NCBI RefSeq assembly: GCF_015693305.1
Contig: NZ_CP065138.1
Coordinates: 62,001-126,000 of the forward strand
Direction: 5' to 3'
Origin: Sphingobium sp. Cam5-1
GTDB lineage: Bacteria > Pseudomonadota > Alphaproteobacteria > Sphingomonadales > Sphingomonadaceae
Length of the DNA: 64,000 bases
Shown here: piece after piece, positions 50,715 through 59,877 of the stretch
How the letters are laid out: each line of letters begins with the position of its first letter
How positions within the stretch are numbered: position 1 is the first letter of the stretch
Made by a program: the position numbers and the translations under genes
Notes under the pieces: model-generated
Database searches by the model: none
Seen by the model: the letters and a program-made list of their open reading frames with translations, nothing else
What the model was told of the DNA's origin: nothing

Positions 50715-52196
50715 TTAATTGGGGCTGCGGAACAGATGGTTCAATGGATGCCGCGCGCGGGGCGAAGGCATGAATCCGGTCAGCCGCCGCGACACCAGCG
50801 ACCATCGCACCGGCGCGCCCAAGGCAATATAGCCGTTATGCGCCTGCATCAGCGCCTCGGCCTGCGCCACCCGCGCCATCCGCTCCGCCGCGCTGCCCGC
50901 CATGCTCGCCGCCCGCAACTGTGCATCGGCCTCCTCCGAACAATGCACCTTGCGCGCACACCCGGCGCGGCCGAGATACCAGAGCACGCTATCATAAGCG
51001 GCAACTTCATCGATCAACCGCAGGTCGGCATCATCCTTCATGCCCACCCGCTCGACCCGCAATCCGATCAACGCCAGGTCATGGCGGACGAGCGCGAACA
51101 GGCTCGTCGCCCCCGGCCCCTCTGGTAAAGCCACGCGCAGCACCGGAGCGTCACCATTGTCGCTGCGCCACCGTGTGATGACCGCACTGGCCGCCGCCCG
51201 CCGGTCCTCCAACGGCATCGCTGTCCAATCCGGCGCGGTCGGCGGCCGTGGCAGGTCCAGCTGCGCAGGCACGATCTGGTCGGTGATGGCCCACCCGCCC
51301 AGCGGAAACAATATGGGCAACTGGCTGCGATCGATCGCCATGTTGATCGCCCGCCGCACGCCGTCATCGTCCAGCAGCTTGCCCTTGCCCGTCACGGCAA
51401 ATCCCAAAAGGCCCTGCACCGGGTCGATCCGCACCGCATCGCGATCGACCCCGGCCGGCACCAGCAGCGGCAGGTCGGCGAACCGCCCGCCCAGCACCGC
51501 CGCTGCCTTGCCCTCACGAAAACGGATGATCGCCAGCGCGGCCCTGTCCGCGCGCAATATGCGTGTTTCCCACGCCGCCGCCTTCGCCTCATCCCCATCG
51601 TCATCCTTGGGCGCCTTGTCGACCGGCGTCAGCGTCAGCGCCTTGCCCCATGCCTCGCGCCGGTAAGGCCCGGTGCCGCCCTGCCGCGACAACAGCGCCA
51701 TTTGCGGCTGTGCCAGCATCTGCAACAAATAGGGACGGGGATAGGCAAGGCGAATCTCGATCACCTCGCCGGTCATCGGCACGACCGCCTCCACCGCGTC
51801 CAGCGGCCCGTCCGGGTCCAGCCGCCGCAACGTCTCGATCCGCGCCATCAGCAGCCGCGCGACATCCTTCGCCGTCACCTTCGTCCCATCGGCCCACTGC
51901 GCGCGCCGCAGGCGAAAGATATAGCTGCGCCCGTCCTCCTCGACGATCCAGCGCTGGGCGAGCGCGGGCAGTATCTCTCCACCCGCATCAAAGGCGACCA
52001 ACCCCTGCGCGGTGGCCTCCAGAATCAGCTTGGCGCCCGGATTGGGCAGGTTTTCGATAGGTTTGGCGAAGTCAGCGGGTGATCCGATCACGCTCACCAC
52101 CACCGGCCCGCTCGCCTCCTGCGAACAGCCCGCGATCATCGCGGCCGCGCCCAGAAGGACAGCCATCGATCGAAGCAGGGGAGCAGCCACGGTCAT
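50715..52196 (-). CDS. ABC transporter substrate-binding lipoprotein (SBP family 5)
   Basis: A 493-residue protein with a lipoprotein signal peptide (lipobox IAGC, Cys about 24) and a family 5 solute-binding fold like OppA/DppA. Recognisable parts are LVAFDAGGEILPALAQRWIVEEDGRSYIFRLR, WADGTKVTAKDVARLLMA and GVRRAINMAIDRSQL. Residues 170-220 carry a charged insert. It should bind peptides or similar ligands. No permease or ATPase gene is adjacent. Start ATG 52196 gives the best signal peptide; a TTG 33 bp upstream is possible. Confidence 0.88.
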   Translation of the reverse strand: MTVAAPLLRSMAVLLGAAAMIAGCSQEASGPVVVSVIGSPADFAKPIENLPNPGAKLILEATAQGLVAFDAGGEILPALAQRWIVEEDGRSYIFRLRRAQWADGTKVTAKDVARLLMARIETLRRLDPDGPLDAVEAVVPMTGEVIEIRLAYPRPYLLQMLAQPQMALLSRQGGTGPYRREAWGKALTLTPVDKAPKDDDGDEAKAAAWETRILRADRAALAIIRFREGKAAAVLGGRFADLPLLVPAGVDRDAVRIDPVQGLLGFAVTGKGKLLDDDGVRRAINMAIDRSQLPILFPLGGWAITDQIVPAQLDLPRPPTAPDWTAMPLEDRRAAASAVITRWRSDNGDAPVLRVALPEGPGATSLFALVRHDLALIGLRVERVGMKDDADLRLIDEVAAYDSVLWYLGRAGCARKVHCSEEADAQLRAASMAGSAAERMARVAQAEALMQAHNGYIALGAPVRWSLVSRRLTGFMPSPRARHPLNHLFRSPN

Positions 52197-52290
52197 GCGT
52201 ATGACAGGCTTAGGGTTTATGAGGCTCAAGTTGAAGCTTTTTAGAGCGTGATCGTCTTACATGAAAGCATCGGCGTTAAGGTTGATTTTC

Positions 52291-52374
52291 CGTCACCCCG
52301 GGCTCGACCCGGGGTCCCGCTGCCTCAGCAGCGTCAGAAAAGAAGCGGGACCCCGGATCAAGTCCGGGGTGACG
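52291..52374. repeat. Dispersed palindromic repeat, family R3 (copy 2)
   Basis: Nearly identical to 3008-3089: CACCCCGGGCTCGACCCGGG and CCGGATCAAGTCCGGGGTGA with the same GTCCCGCTGCCTC core. The flanks TTTTTAGAGCGTGATCG to the left and GATGACTCAAACATC to the right also resemble those of copy 1. It fills the 332-bp gap between the binding lipoprotein and the beta-helix gene, which shows nothing else. Confidence 0.85.
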
Positions 52375-52528
52375 ATGACTCAAACATCACCATGCTCCCG
52401 GTGAATAAAAACGGGCCGTTTCCGCAGGGCGGGCGAGGGGCAGGGTGATCGGACCTGTCCCGGAACAGGATTTCATTAACCACGACTCCACATTGGCCGC
52501 CCTTTCCCAACCGTCTATGTCTTTAGAT

Positions 52529-53467
52529 ATGCGTATCCTTTCGACGATCCTGCTCGTGTCCGCCGCCGCTGGCGCCGCTGCCCTGGCACAGGGGATGCCG
52601 ACGCCTTTCACCGTGGTCGAAAGCGGACGCGGCTACACCTCACTGAAAGATGCGGTGGCCGCGATCGGCAATGGCAAGGGCACGGTCCTGATCGCGCCCG
52701 GCACCTATGCGCAATGCGCGGTGCAGCAGGGCGGGGACGTCGCCTTCCGCGCCCAGACGCCGGGCAGCGTCATCCTCGATGGCATGCCATGTGAAGGCAA
52801 GGCGGCACTGGTCCTGCGCGGCCGGTCCAGCAGCGTGGATGGCATCGTGTTCCAGAATCTGCGCGTGCCCGATGGCAATGGCGCGGGCATTCGGCTGGAG
52901 GGCGGCAACCTCACCGTCACCAACAGCCTCTTTCGCAATAGCGAAGAAGGGATTTTGAGCGGCGACTCGCCGGGCAACAGCGTCACGATCGACAAATCCA
53001 CCTTCCGCCATCTCGGCCGGTGCGATCGCGATCTGGACTGTGCCCATGGCATCTATATCGGTCGATATGGCAAACTTACCGTCACGCGGTCGCGATTCGA
53101 CCAGGGCGATGGCGGCCATTACCTGAAAACCCGTACGCCCCGCGTCACCATCACCGGCAACAGCTTCGACGACAGCCACGGCCGCCTCACCAACTATATG
53201 ATCGACCTGTCCAACGGGGCGAGCGGTGAGATCAGCGGCAATGAAATGGTGCAGGGCCGGGACAAGGATAATTATAGCGCCTTCATCACCGTCGCGCCGG
53301 AAGGGCGCGAACATGACAGCAGCGGCCTGTCGATCGCTGGCAACAGCGCCTCTTTCGTGCCCGGCCTGCAACGCAATAGCAGCTTCGTCGCCAATTTCAC
53401 GGACGACGCGGTGAAGATCGGCGCGAATCGCCTGGGCGCCGGTATCAAGGTCACCGATCGCCGCTGA
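52529..53467 (+). CDS. Secreted right-handed parallel beta-helix protein
   Basis: A protein of about 312 residues with a signal peptide (hydrophobic run ending AAALAQ) and repeated short beta-helix coils: GIVFQNLRVPDGNGAGIRLEG, TVTNSLFRNSEEGIL, SVTIDKSTFRHLG, KLTVTRSRFDQGDGGHYLK and RVTITGNSFDDSHGRL. The fold is that of pectate-lyase-like or carbohydrate-active proteins, but no catalytic residues can be assigned. It is probably periplasmic or exported. ATG 52517 is an alternative start. Confidence 0.82.
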   Translation: MRILSTILLVSAAAGAAALAQGMPTPFTVVESGRGYTSLKDAVAAIGNGKGTVLIAPGTYAQCAVQQGGDVAFRAQTPGSVILDGMPCEGKAALVLRGRSSSVDGIVFQNLRVPDGNGAGIRLEGGNLTVTNSLFRNSEEGILSGDSPGNSVTIDKSTFRHLGRCDRDLDCAHGIYIGRYGKLTVTRSRFDQGDGGHYLKTRTPRVTITGNSFDDSHGRLTNYMIDLSNGASGEISGNEMVQGRDKDNYSAFITVAPEGREHDSSGLSIAGNSASFVPGLQRNSSFVANFTDDAVKIGANRLGAGIKVTDRR

Positions 53468-53512
53468 CGGCCCCCGCTTGCATGGCGGGTTGCCCCGCCC
53501 GATAATGGCGTC

Positions 53513-53716
53513 ATGCGCAGCACCTATGATTCCGCCACCGTCCGCCTTTATCATCTAAGCGACAGCGAAGAAGGCGGCGCTGCGACCACCCTTTTTTACG
53601 GCCCGTTAAGCGAAGCCGTGCATATAGCGCAGCAACAGCCCCAGGAAATCCAGGACGGGCTGTTCATCGCCACGGACAATGACGTGGTTGCCTGGCTGGA
53701 TTTGCAGGAGGACTGA
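53513..53716 (+). CDS. Small conserved-looking protein of unknown function
   Basis: A 67-residue acidic protein (RLYHLSDSEEGGAATTLFYGPLSEAVHIAQ... ending VVAWLDLQED). I do not recognise a family. It has no signal peptide or membrane segment and reads like a compact alpha/beta fold. Codon use matches the surrounding genes, which supports it being real. It precedes the STAS-like gene by 28 bp on the same strand. Confidence 0.6.
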   Translation: MRSTYDSATVRLYHLSDSEEGGAATTLFYGPLSEAVHIAQQQPQEIQDGLFIATDNDVVAWLDLQED

Positions 53717-53744
53717 ACTAGGCCCTTCTGGATTAGGAGGGTTT

Positions 53745-54155
53745 GTGCAGAAGTTGGAGGGCTTTTTCGAGGTCAGTTATGACCGCGATCGCAAGCTGTT
53801 ACATATCACCACTTACGGCTTCTGGAATCTGGATGTGGTTGATCGGTTTGCCCGCGCCATCGCGGAAGAAACCCGCGCGGCGGATCCGTCGTGCGACGTT
53901 CTGGCCAATACATGCCGCACGGAAATTCATAGCGCCGAAGTCAGCGAAGCGCTCAGTCGCCTCTCTTACACGCACAAGGATGCGGAAACCGGGCGCATCG
54001 CCGTAGTTTCGCCTTCGGTACTCCTGCGTATGCAGACGAAACGGATGCAAAATATGAACACGACCTACGGCTATTTCGAAACCGAGCAGGAGGCTCTCGA
54101 CTGGCTCGCGACGCCTGCTGATTCATCGGCGCCGCAGGCGCGCGCCGCGGGCTGA
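53745..54155 (+). CDS. STAS/SpoIIAA-like domain protein
   Basis: A 136-residue cytoplasmic protein resembling SpoIIAA-like/STAS folds: FFEVSYDRDRKLLHITTYGFWNLDVVDRFARAI is the strand-strand-helix start, and DVLANTCRTEIHSAEV resembles the central strand and loop. A regulatory or scaffolding role is plausible but unproved. GTG 53745 follows AGGAGG at 4 bp, which sets the start. It converges with the aceA regulator gene. Confidence 0.65.
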   Translation: MQKLEGFFEVSYDRDRKLLHITTYGFWNLDVVDRFARAIAEETRAADPSCDVLANTCRTEIHSAEVSEALSRLSYTHKDAETGRIAVVSPSVLLRMQTKRMQNMNTTYGYFETEQEALDWLATPADSSAPQARAAG

Positions 54156-54193
54156 ACCGACCGGGATCGCTCGTGCGGCGGTTGCGCCATTGC

Positions 54194-55594
54194 TCAACCG
54201 TCGGCAAAGCCGAAAGGCGCGTAGCCCCGGCGATAGTCCTCCGGCAGCATTTCACGGCCGATGGGCGGCGCGGATCGCGCCATGCACTGGCTCCGATGGC
54301 ACAGGCGGCATGTCAGTCCGATCGGCGTCGGCTCGGACGCCCCAAGTCCCTGCGTATAGATCAGCCGATGGGCATGTTCGGCGGCGCAGGCAAGCGCGAT
54401 CGCCCGCTCCACACGCGGTGCGCCCCAGCCGCCGCCGCCCGCCGTCACCCTTCGCGCGATCGAGAAAAACCGTTGTCCGTCGGGCAGTTCCAGCCATTGC
54501 GTCACCACCTCGCCGGGGCGCTCGAACACATGATGGATCGACCAGAGCGGGCATGATCCGCCATGCCGCGCAAAGGGAAAGCCCGCGCCGTCCAGCCGCT
54601 TGCTGATATTGCCCGCCCGATCGACGCGCAGGAAGAAGAAGGGCACGCGTTCGTGCCCCGGTTTTTGCAGCGTGGTCAGCCGGTGCGCTGTCTGTTCAAA
54701 GCTCGTCCCGAACTGCCGGGCCAGTGCTTCGACATCATAGCGTCGCGCCTCCACCGCCTTGGCGAAGGCTGCATAGGGCATCAATATGGCGGCGGCGCCA
54801 TAATTGGCGAGGCCTTGGCGGGCCAGCTGCCGTCCGCTCGCGCTGGAAAACTGCCCGTCCTTCAGCAGGGACTCCATGTCCGTGCGCATCTCCAGATAGG
54901 CGATCTGTATCGCCAGCTGAAAGGCGGTGCTCGCGCCGTCCAGCGCATCGTCGATCAGCACTGCGTCCCGATGCCGGTCCAGCCGCCGCATCGACCCCGC
55001 CATGACATCGGGCGGCAGGCGTCGGACGCGCAGGCCATGCTTGCTTTTCAGCCATGCCGCCGTGCCGCCTGCTTGTTCGATTTGCGCTGCGATCCTTTCC
55101 GCCGCATCGTCCAGCGGCGGAAAGCTGTTGCGTCGCGCGCCCAGGAACCGGCGCGCCTCGGCCGCCGGGTCTGGCGCTTCGTCGGGTGCGTCGGCACGAT
55201 CGCTGCTCCGATCCGCGAGCGCCATCTGCTCCTCGCGATAGGCGGTATGCAGCCGCAATAACGCTTCGCTGAACCCCGGATAGTTGATCGCGACGTCCTG
55301 CATCGCCAGCGCGGGCAGGTCGATGTCGGCGAACATCGGGTCCTTCAGCGCCGCCTGCAACCGCGCCGTCTGCTCCGCGCCGCCGTCGCCCGCCAGCTCG
55401 CTCATGTCCATCCGATATGTGCGCGCCAGCCGCAGCAGCATGTCGGCGGTCAGAGGCCGCTGGTTCCGCTCCAGCAGCGCGACATAGGAAGCTGAAATCT
55501 CAAGGTCCGCCGCCATATCGGACTGCGTCAGCCCCAACTCCCGCCGCAACCGCCGCAAGCGCGGCCCCATATAGACGGGACGATCCTTGGCCAT
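54194..55594 (-). CDS. XRE/ImmA-type regulator of acetate or short-chain acyl metabolism (RamB/ScfR-like)
   Basis: A 466-residue regulator. Residues 10-68 form an XRE helix-turn-helix (LRRELGLTQSDMAADLEISASYVALLERNQRPLT). The middle (about 150-290) is an ImmA/IrrE (DUF955) domain, and the end is a DUF2083-type effector domain with Cys-rich ITGLTCRLCHRSQC-like sequence. This is the architecture of RamB/ScfR, which controls isocitrate lyase and propionate genes in response to acyl-CoA. Its position facing aceA, with a palindrome between, supports that role. Whether it activates or represses is not shown. Confidence 0.88.
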   Translation of the reverse strand: MAKDRPVYMGPRLRRLRRELGLTQSDMAADLEISASYVALLERNQRPLTADMLLRLARTYRMDMSELAGDGGAEQTARLQAALKDPMFADIDLPALAMQDVAINYPGFSEALLRLHTAYREEQMALADRSSDRADAPDEAPDPAAEARRFLGARRNSFPPLDDAAERIAAQIEQAGGTAAWLKSKHGLRVRRLPPDVMAGSMRRLDRHRDAVLIDDALDGASTAFQLAIQIAYLEMRTDMESLLKDGQFSSASGRQLARQGLANYGAAAILMPYAAFAKAVEARRYDVEALARQFGTSFEQTAHRLTTLQKPGHERVPFFFLRVDRAGNISKRLDGAGFPFARHGGSCPLWSIHHVFERPGEVVTQWLELPDGQRFFSIARRVTAGGGGWGAPRVERAIALACAAEHAHRLIYTQGLGASEPTPIGLTCRLCHRSQCMARSAPPIGREMLPEDYRRGYAPFGFADG

Positions 55595-55619
55595 GTTCGC
55601 GTGCGCTCCTGTGCAGACA

Positions 55620-55646
55620 TTACAACTATACAGGGAAAGTTTGTAA
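55620..55646. promoter_or_regulatory. Candidate regulator operator between the aceA regulator and aceA
   Basis: Imperfect palindrome TTACAACT...AGTTTGTAA (TTACAA at 55620-55625, TTGTAA at 55641-55646), 26 bp upstream of the regulator start and 90 bp from aceA. It is in an AT-rich island and could bind the divergent XRE-type regulator. Inferred only from symmetry and place. Confidence 0.5.
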
Positions 55647-55736
55647 AGATCGACAACTGAACCTCACACCCCCTCCCGGCTCGGCTCCCCTTTCCCCAAA
55701 ACGCGTTTAATTCGCCAATTCATTCAGGGAATCGAG

Positions 55737-57329
55737 ATGACCTACGCCCAACAAATCACCCGCGCCTCCACCCTGCTGGGCGAAGAGCCCAACTGGAACG
55801 GCATCGCCGCCGATTCGGTCGCCAGAATGCGCCTTCAGAACCGCTTCCCCACCGGCCTCGACATCGCCCGCTACACCGCCGCCATCATGCGCCGCGACAT
55901 GGCCGCTTATGACGCCGACCCGGCAAACTACACCCAGTCGCTCGGCTGCTGGCACGGCTTCATCGGCCAGCAGAAGATGATCAGCATCAAGAAGCATTTC
56001 GGCACGACCAAGGGCAAATATCTCTACCTCTCCGGCTGGATGATCGCGGCGCTTCGTTCCGAATTCGGCCCGCTGCCCGACCAGTCGATGCATGAAAAGA
56101 CCAGCGTTCCTGCGCTGATCGAAGAACTCTACACCTTCCTGCGTCAGGCCGACGCCCGCGAACTCGGCATGCTGTTCCGCGACCTCGACAAGGCGCGTGA
56201 GACGGGCAATGAAGTTGAGGTCCATCGCCTCACCAACGCGATCGACAATCACGAAACCCACATCGTCCCGATCATCGCCGACATCGACGCAGGCTTCGGT
56301 AACGCCGAGGCAACCTATCTGCTCGCCAAGAAGATGATCGAAGCCGGCGCCTGCGCGCTCCAGATCGAGAATCAGGTTTCGGATGAAAAGCAGTGCGGTC
56401 ATCAGGACGGCAAAGTCACCGTTCCGCATGAGGACTTCCTCGCGAAGATCCGCGCCTGCCGTTACGCCTTCCTTGAACTGGGCATCGACGACGGCATTAT
56501 CGTCGCCCGCACCGATTCGCTCGGCGCCGGTCTCACCAAGCAGATCGCCTTCAGCCGCGAGCCGGGAGACCTTGGCGACCAGTATAACAGCTTCCTCGAT
56601 GTCGAAGAGGTCGCCGATCCATCGACCCTGCGCGGCGATGTCGTCATCGCTCGCGACGGCAAGCTGCTGCGGCCCAAGCGCCTGGCGTCCAACCTCTTCC
56701 AGTTCCGCTCCGGAACCGGCGAGGATCGGGTCGTCCTGGACTGCATCACCTCGCTTCAGAACGGTGCCGATCTGCTGTGGATCGAAACCGAAAAGCCGCA
56801 TGTCGAACAGATTGCGGGCATGGTGGACCGTGTCCGCGAGGTCATCCCGAACGCCAAGCTGGTTTACAATAACTCGCCGAGCTTCAACTGGACGCTGAAC
56901 TTCCGTCAGCAGGTGTTCGACAGCTGGCAGGCAGAGGGCAGGGACGTTTCCGCCTATGATCGCGCCCGGTTGATGAGCGCGGACTATGACGCCACCGAAC
57001 TCGGTCGCGAGGCTGATGAAAAAATCCGCACCTTCCAGAAGGACGCCGCAGCGCGGGCGGGCATTTTCCATCACCTCATCACGTTGCCGACCTATCACAC
57101 GGCTGCTTTGTCGACGGACAATCTGGCGCGGGAATATTTCGGCGACGCCGGGATGCTCGGCTATGTCGAGGGCGTCCAGCGCCGCGAAATCCGCGAAGGC
57201 ATCGCCTGCGTGAAGCACCAGAATATGGCGGGCAGCGACATCGGTGATGATCACAAGGAATATTTCGCCGGTGAGGCAGCGCTCAAGGCGGGCGGCTCGC
57301 ATAACACGATGAACCAGTTCGCAGCGTGA
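55737..57329 (+). CDS. aceA: Isocitrate lyase
   Basis: A 530-residue isocitrate lyase, the longer form also found in Pseudomonas aeruginosa. It splits isocitrate to glyoxylate and succinate in the glyoxylate shunt. SLGCWHGFIGQQK, IADIDAGFGNAEATYLLAKKMIEAGACALQIENQVS, the catalytic-cysteine motif KQCGHQDGK, SPSFNWTLNF and NMAGSDIGDDHKEYF are all present. The ATG follows AGGGAA. No malate synthase gene is adjacent. A 50-codon ORF follows after 23 bp. Confidence 0.98.
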   Translation: MTYAQQITRASTLLGEEPNWNGIAADSVARMRLQNRFPTGLDIARYTAAIMRRDMAAYDADPANYTQSLGCWHGFIGQQKMISIKKHFGTTKGKYLYLSGWMIAALRSEFGPLPDQSMHEKTSVPALIEELYTFLRQADARELGMLFRDLDKARETGNEVEVHRLTNAIDNHETHIVPIIADIDAGFGNAEATYLLAKKMIEAGACALQIENQVSDEKQCGHQDGKVTVPHEDFLAKIRACRYAFLELGIDDGIIVARTDSLGAGLTKQIAFSREPGDLGDQYNSFLDVEEVADPSTLRGDVVIARDGKLLRPKRLASNLFQFRSGTGEDRVVLDCITSLQNGADLLWIETEKPHVEQIAGMVDRVREVIPNAKLVYNNSPSFNWTLNFRQQVFDSWQAEGRDVSAYDRARLMSADYDATELGREADEKIRTFQKDAAARAGIFHHLITLPTYHTAALSTDNLAREYFGDAGMLGYVEGVQRREIREGIACVKHQNMAGSDIGDDHKEYFAGEAALKAGGSHNTMNQFAA

Positions 57330-57352
57330 AGAACCAAGGAAAGGAGGACGAA

Positions 57353-57505
57353 ATGACTGAACCTGCAAGGTCCCGCGCGGTTTTCTCGACGGAGGATTTT
57401 TCGCTGCTCAGGACGGCAGTGGCTGATTATCTGCAGAAGGTGAAAGACACGCCGGATTCGGTGAAGTTCGCCAACCTTTATCACCGGCTCGGCCGCCTAC
57501 GCTGA
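57353..57505 (+). CDS. 50-residue protein downstream of aceA
   Basis: A 50-residue ORF with AGGAGG 5 bp before its ATG, 23 bp after aceA and just before a strong terminator. It is therefore likely translated with aceA. The sequence has SRAVFSTEDFSLLRTAVADYLQK and VKFANLYHRLGRL, so it looks like a small amphipathic helical protein. No family is recognised, but the spacing argues that it is genuine. Confidence 0.7.
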   Translation: MTEPARSRAVFSTEDFSLLRTAVADYLQKVKDTPDSVKFANLYHRLGRLR

Positions 57506-57526
57506 TTGCCCATATCGATGACAGAA

Positions 57527-57561
57527 AGCCCGCCGCCAAGAATCTTGGCGGCGGGCTCTTT
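57527..57561 (+). terminator. Intrinsic terminator of the aceA unit
   Basis: A 14-bp perfect stem AGCCCGCCGCCAAG / CTTGGCGGCGGGCT with a 3-base AAT loop, followed by CTTTG. It begins 22 bp after the stop of the 50-residue gene and ends the aceA message. Confidence 0.85.
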
Positions 57562-57645
57562 GTCGATCGCCTTGGCAAGCTTTGCGCTTTCGCCCAAACG
57601 GCCGGACGCTTATCCTGAATGCGTCAGACCCGACGGGAGAGCCCC

Positions 57646-58332
57646 ATGCCCTACACGCTCATTACCGCGAACCGGAATTATTCCAGCTGGTCACTGCGTC
57701 CTTGGGTATTGATGAAGGCGCTCGGCATTCCCTTCACGGATCGGCTTGAGCCCTTTGTGCAGAGCATAAATTACTCTGCCTTCCGCAACTTTTCACCGAC
57801 CGGGCAGGTGCCTGCCTTGATCGACGGCGATCGGACAGTGTGGGATTCGCTCGGCATCACCCTCTATCTTGCCGATCGCCACCCTGCCGTATGGCCACAG
57901 GAGGAATCCGCCCGCGCCTTCGCCCAAAGCGCCGTTGCGGAAATGCACAGCGGCTTTGCGACTCTGCGCAACGAATGCCCCATGAATGTCGGAGTGCGAG
58001 TCGAACGCGACCTGCCCTCGCCGCAGCTGAACCGCGATATAGCGCGGCTTTCGGAATTGTGGGGGGAAGGGCTGAAGCGGTTCGGCGGCCCTTTCCTCGC
58101 CGGGCCAGCGTTCAGCGCGATCGACGCCTTTTACGCGCCTGTCGCATTCCGGGTGAGGACCTATGACCTGAATGTCGGGCCAGTGGCGCACGCATGGGTC
58201 GATCACATGCTGGCCCACCCCGCAATGCGGGAATGGGAGGTCGCTGCCCTCGCCGAAACCTGGCGTGAGGAAAGCCATGAGGCGGAGGTCGGCGCCGCTG
58301 GTCGCATCATTGCCGATTACCGCGCGTCCTGA
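57646..58332 (+). CDS. Glutathione S-transferase family protein
   Basis: A 228-residue GST of the type with LITANRNYSSWSLRPWVLMKALGIPF at the N-terminus. The serine in NYSSWS is the usual glutathione-activating residue of this subgroup. The thioredoxin-like domain spans about 1-80 (GQVPALIDGDRTVWDSLGITLYLA) and the helical domain follows. Substrate is unknown; roles in detoxification or thiol metabolism are typical. ATG 57646 follows GGGAGA. Confidence 0.92.
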   Translation: MPYTLITANRNYSSWSLRPWVLMKALGIPFTDRLEPFVQSINYSAFRNFSPTGQVPALIDGDRTVWDSLGITLYLADRHPAVWPQEESARAFAQSAVAEMHSGFATLRNECPMNVGVRVERDLPSPQLNRDIARLSELWGEGLKRFGGPFLAGPAFSAIDAFYAPVAFRVRTYDLNVGPVAHAWVDHMLAHPAMREWEVAALAETWREESHEAEVGAAGRIIADYRAS

Positions 58333-58422
58333 TCTCCGCACGGCTGCTATCCACGGGAACAGCAAATATTGGTCCCATGCCCCCTTTCGCCGCGCCCGCT
58401 CTGGGTCTAGGGGGAAAGGGTT

Positions 58423-59877
58423 ATGGTCAAGCCCCGCACGCTGTACGAGAAGATTTGGGACGCGCATGTCGTTGAACGCCGTCCCGATGGAACCTGCCTC
58501 ATCTATATCGACCGCCACCTCGTTCATGAGGTGACGAGTCCCCAGGCCTTCGAGGGTCTAAGGATAGCGGGCCGCCCCGTGCGCCGCCCCGATCTGACGC
58601 TCGCCGTCCCAGATCACAATTTGCCCACGACCCCCCGCCGCGATGCGCAGGGCAACCGCATCCCCATCGCCGATCCCGAAAGCGCACAGCAGCTTGCCGC
58701 GCTGGAGCGGAATGCGCCGGAGTTTGGCGTTCGCCTGATCGGCGATGCTGACCGGGAGCAGGGGATCGTCCATGTCGTGGGACCCGAGCAGGGCTTCACC
58801 CTGCCGGGCACGACGCTGGTCTGCGGCGACAGCCATACTAGCTCGCACGGCGCATTGGGCGCGCTGGCGTTCGGCATCGGCACGTCGGAGGTTGAGCATG
58901 TGCTCGCCACGCAGACGCTGTTGCTCAAGCAATCGAAGACGATGGAAGTCGTGGTCGAAGGCGAATTGGGCTTCGGCGTTACGCCCAAGGATGTGGCGCT
59001 GGCGATCTGCGGCCGTATCGGCACGGCGGGCGGCACCGGCTACGTCATGGAATATCGCGGCTCTGTCTTCCGCGACATGTCGATCGAAGGCCGCCTGACC
59101 GTCGCCAACATGTCGATTGAGGCAGGCGCTCGTTCGGGCCTGTTCGCCCCGGATGAAAAAACCGTCGCTTATCTGAAGGGCCGTCCCATGGCGCCCAAAG
59201 GTGCCGATTGGGATGCCGCCGTCGCCTATTGGAGGACGCTGGCGACCGATGAAGGTGCGCAATTCGACAAGACCATCGTCATCGATGCCGCCGACATCGT
59301 GCCCAACGTGACCTGGGGCACCAGCCCCGAGGACGTCGTGCCAGTGACCGGCGTCGTTCCCGATCCGGAAAGCTTCGCCGACGCGTCCAAGCGCGCCGCC
59401 GCGCAGAAGTCACTCGACTATATGGGCCTCACCGCCGGGCAGCGGATGGAGGACGTGACCGTCGAACATATCTTCATCGGCAGCTGCACCAACAGCCGCA
59501 TAGAAGATTTACGCGCTGCCGCCGCGCTGCTGAAGGGCCGCCATATTGCGGGCGGCATCAAGCAGGCGCTGGTCGTTCCCGGCTCCGGTTTGGTGAAACA
59601 GCAGGCGGAGGCCGAAGGGCTCGACCGCATCTTCACCAATGCCGGATTCGAATGGCGTGAACCGGGCTGCTCCGCATGCCTCGGCATGAATCCCGACAAG
59701 GTGCCAGCCGGAGAGCGCTGCGCTTCCACCAGCAACCGCAACTTCATGGGCCGTCAGGGACCCGGTTCCCGGACGCATCTCGTATCCCCCGCGATGGCTG
59801 CTGCTGCCGCCATCACCGGACATCTGACCGACGTGCGAGAATTGCTGAACGAAAAACAGGGAGAGGTGGTCGCATGA
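58423..59877 (+). CDS. leuC: 3-isopropylmalate dehydratase large subunit
   Basis: LeuC with LeuD isomerises 2- to 3-isopropylmalate in leucine synthesis. The 484-residue protein has [12 protein letters not shown] at the start, [34 protein letters not shown], and the 4Fe-4S cysteines in IGSCTNSR and [11 protein letters not shown]. The C-terminal [33 protein letters not shown] block is intact. The ATG follows AAAGGG. A 37-codon ORF overlaps its stop and separates it from leuD. Confidence 0.97.
   Translation: MVKPRTLYEKIWDAHVVERRPDGTCLIYIDRHLVHEVTSPQAFEGLRIAGRPVRRPDLTLAVPDHNLPTTPRRDAQGNRIPIADPESAQQLAALERNAPEFGVRLIGDADREQGIVHVVGPEQGFTLPGTTLVCGDSHTSSHGALGALAFGIGTSEVEHVLATQTLLLKQSKTMEVVVEGELGFGVTPKDVALAICGRIGTAGGTGYVMEYRGSVFRDMSIEGRLTVANMSIEAGARSGLFAPDEKTVAYLKGRPMAPKGADWDAAVAYWRTLATDEGAQFDKTIVIDAADIVPNVTWGTSPEDVVPVTGVVPDPESFADASKRAAAQKSLDYMGLTAGQRMEDVTVEHIFIGSCTNSRIEDLRAAAALLKGRHIAGGIKQALVVPGSGLVKQQAEAEGLDRIFTNAGFEWREPGCSACLGMNPDKVPAGERCASTSNRNFMGRQGPGSRTHLVSPAMAAAAAITGHLTDVRELLNEKQGEVVA

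Noticed and set aside
55707..57368. Long open frame (about 553 codons) on the minus strand opposite aceA
   Set aside because: Complement of isocitrate lyase, with no motif or start site; aceA is certain.
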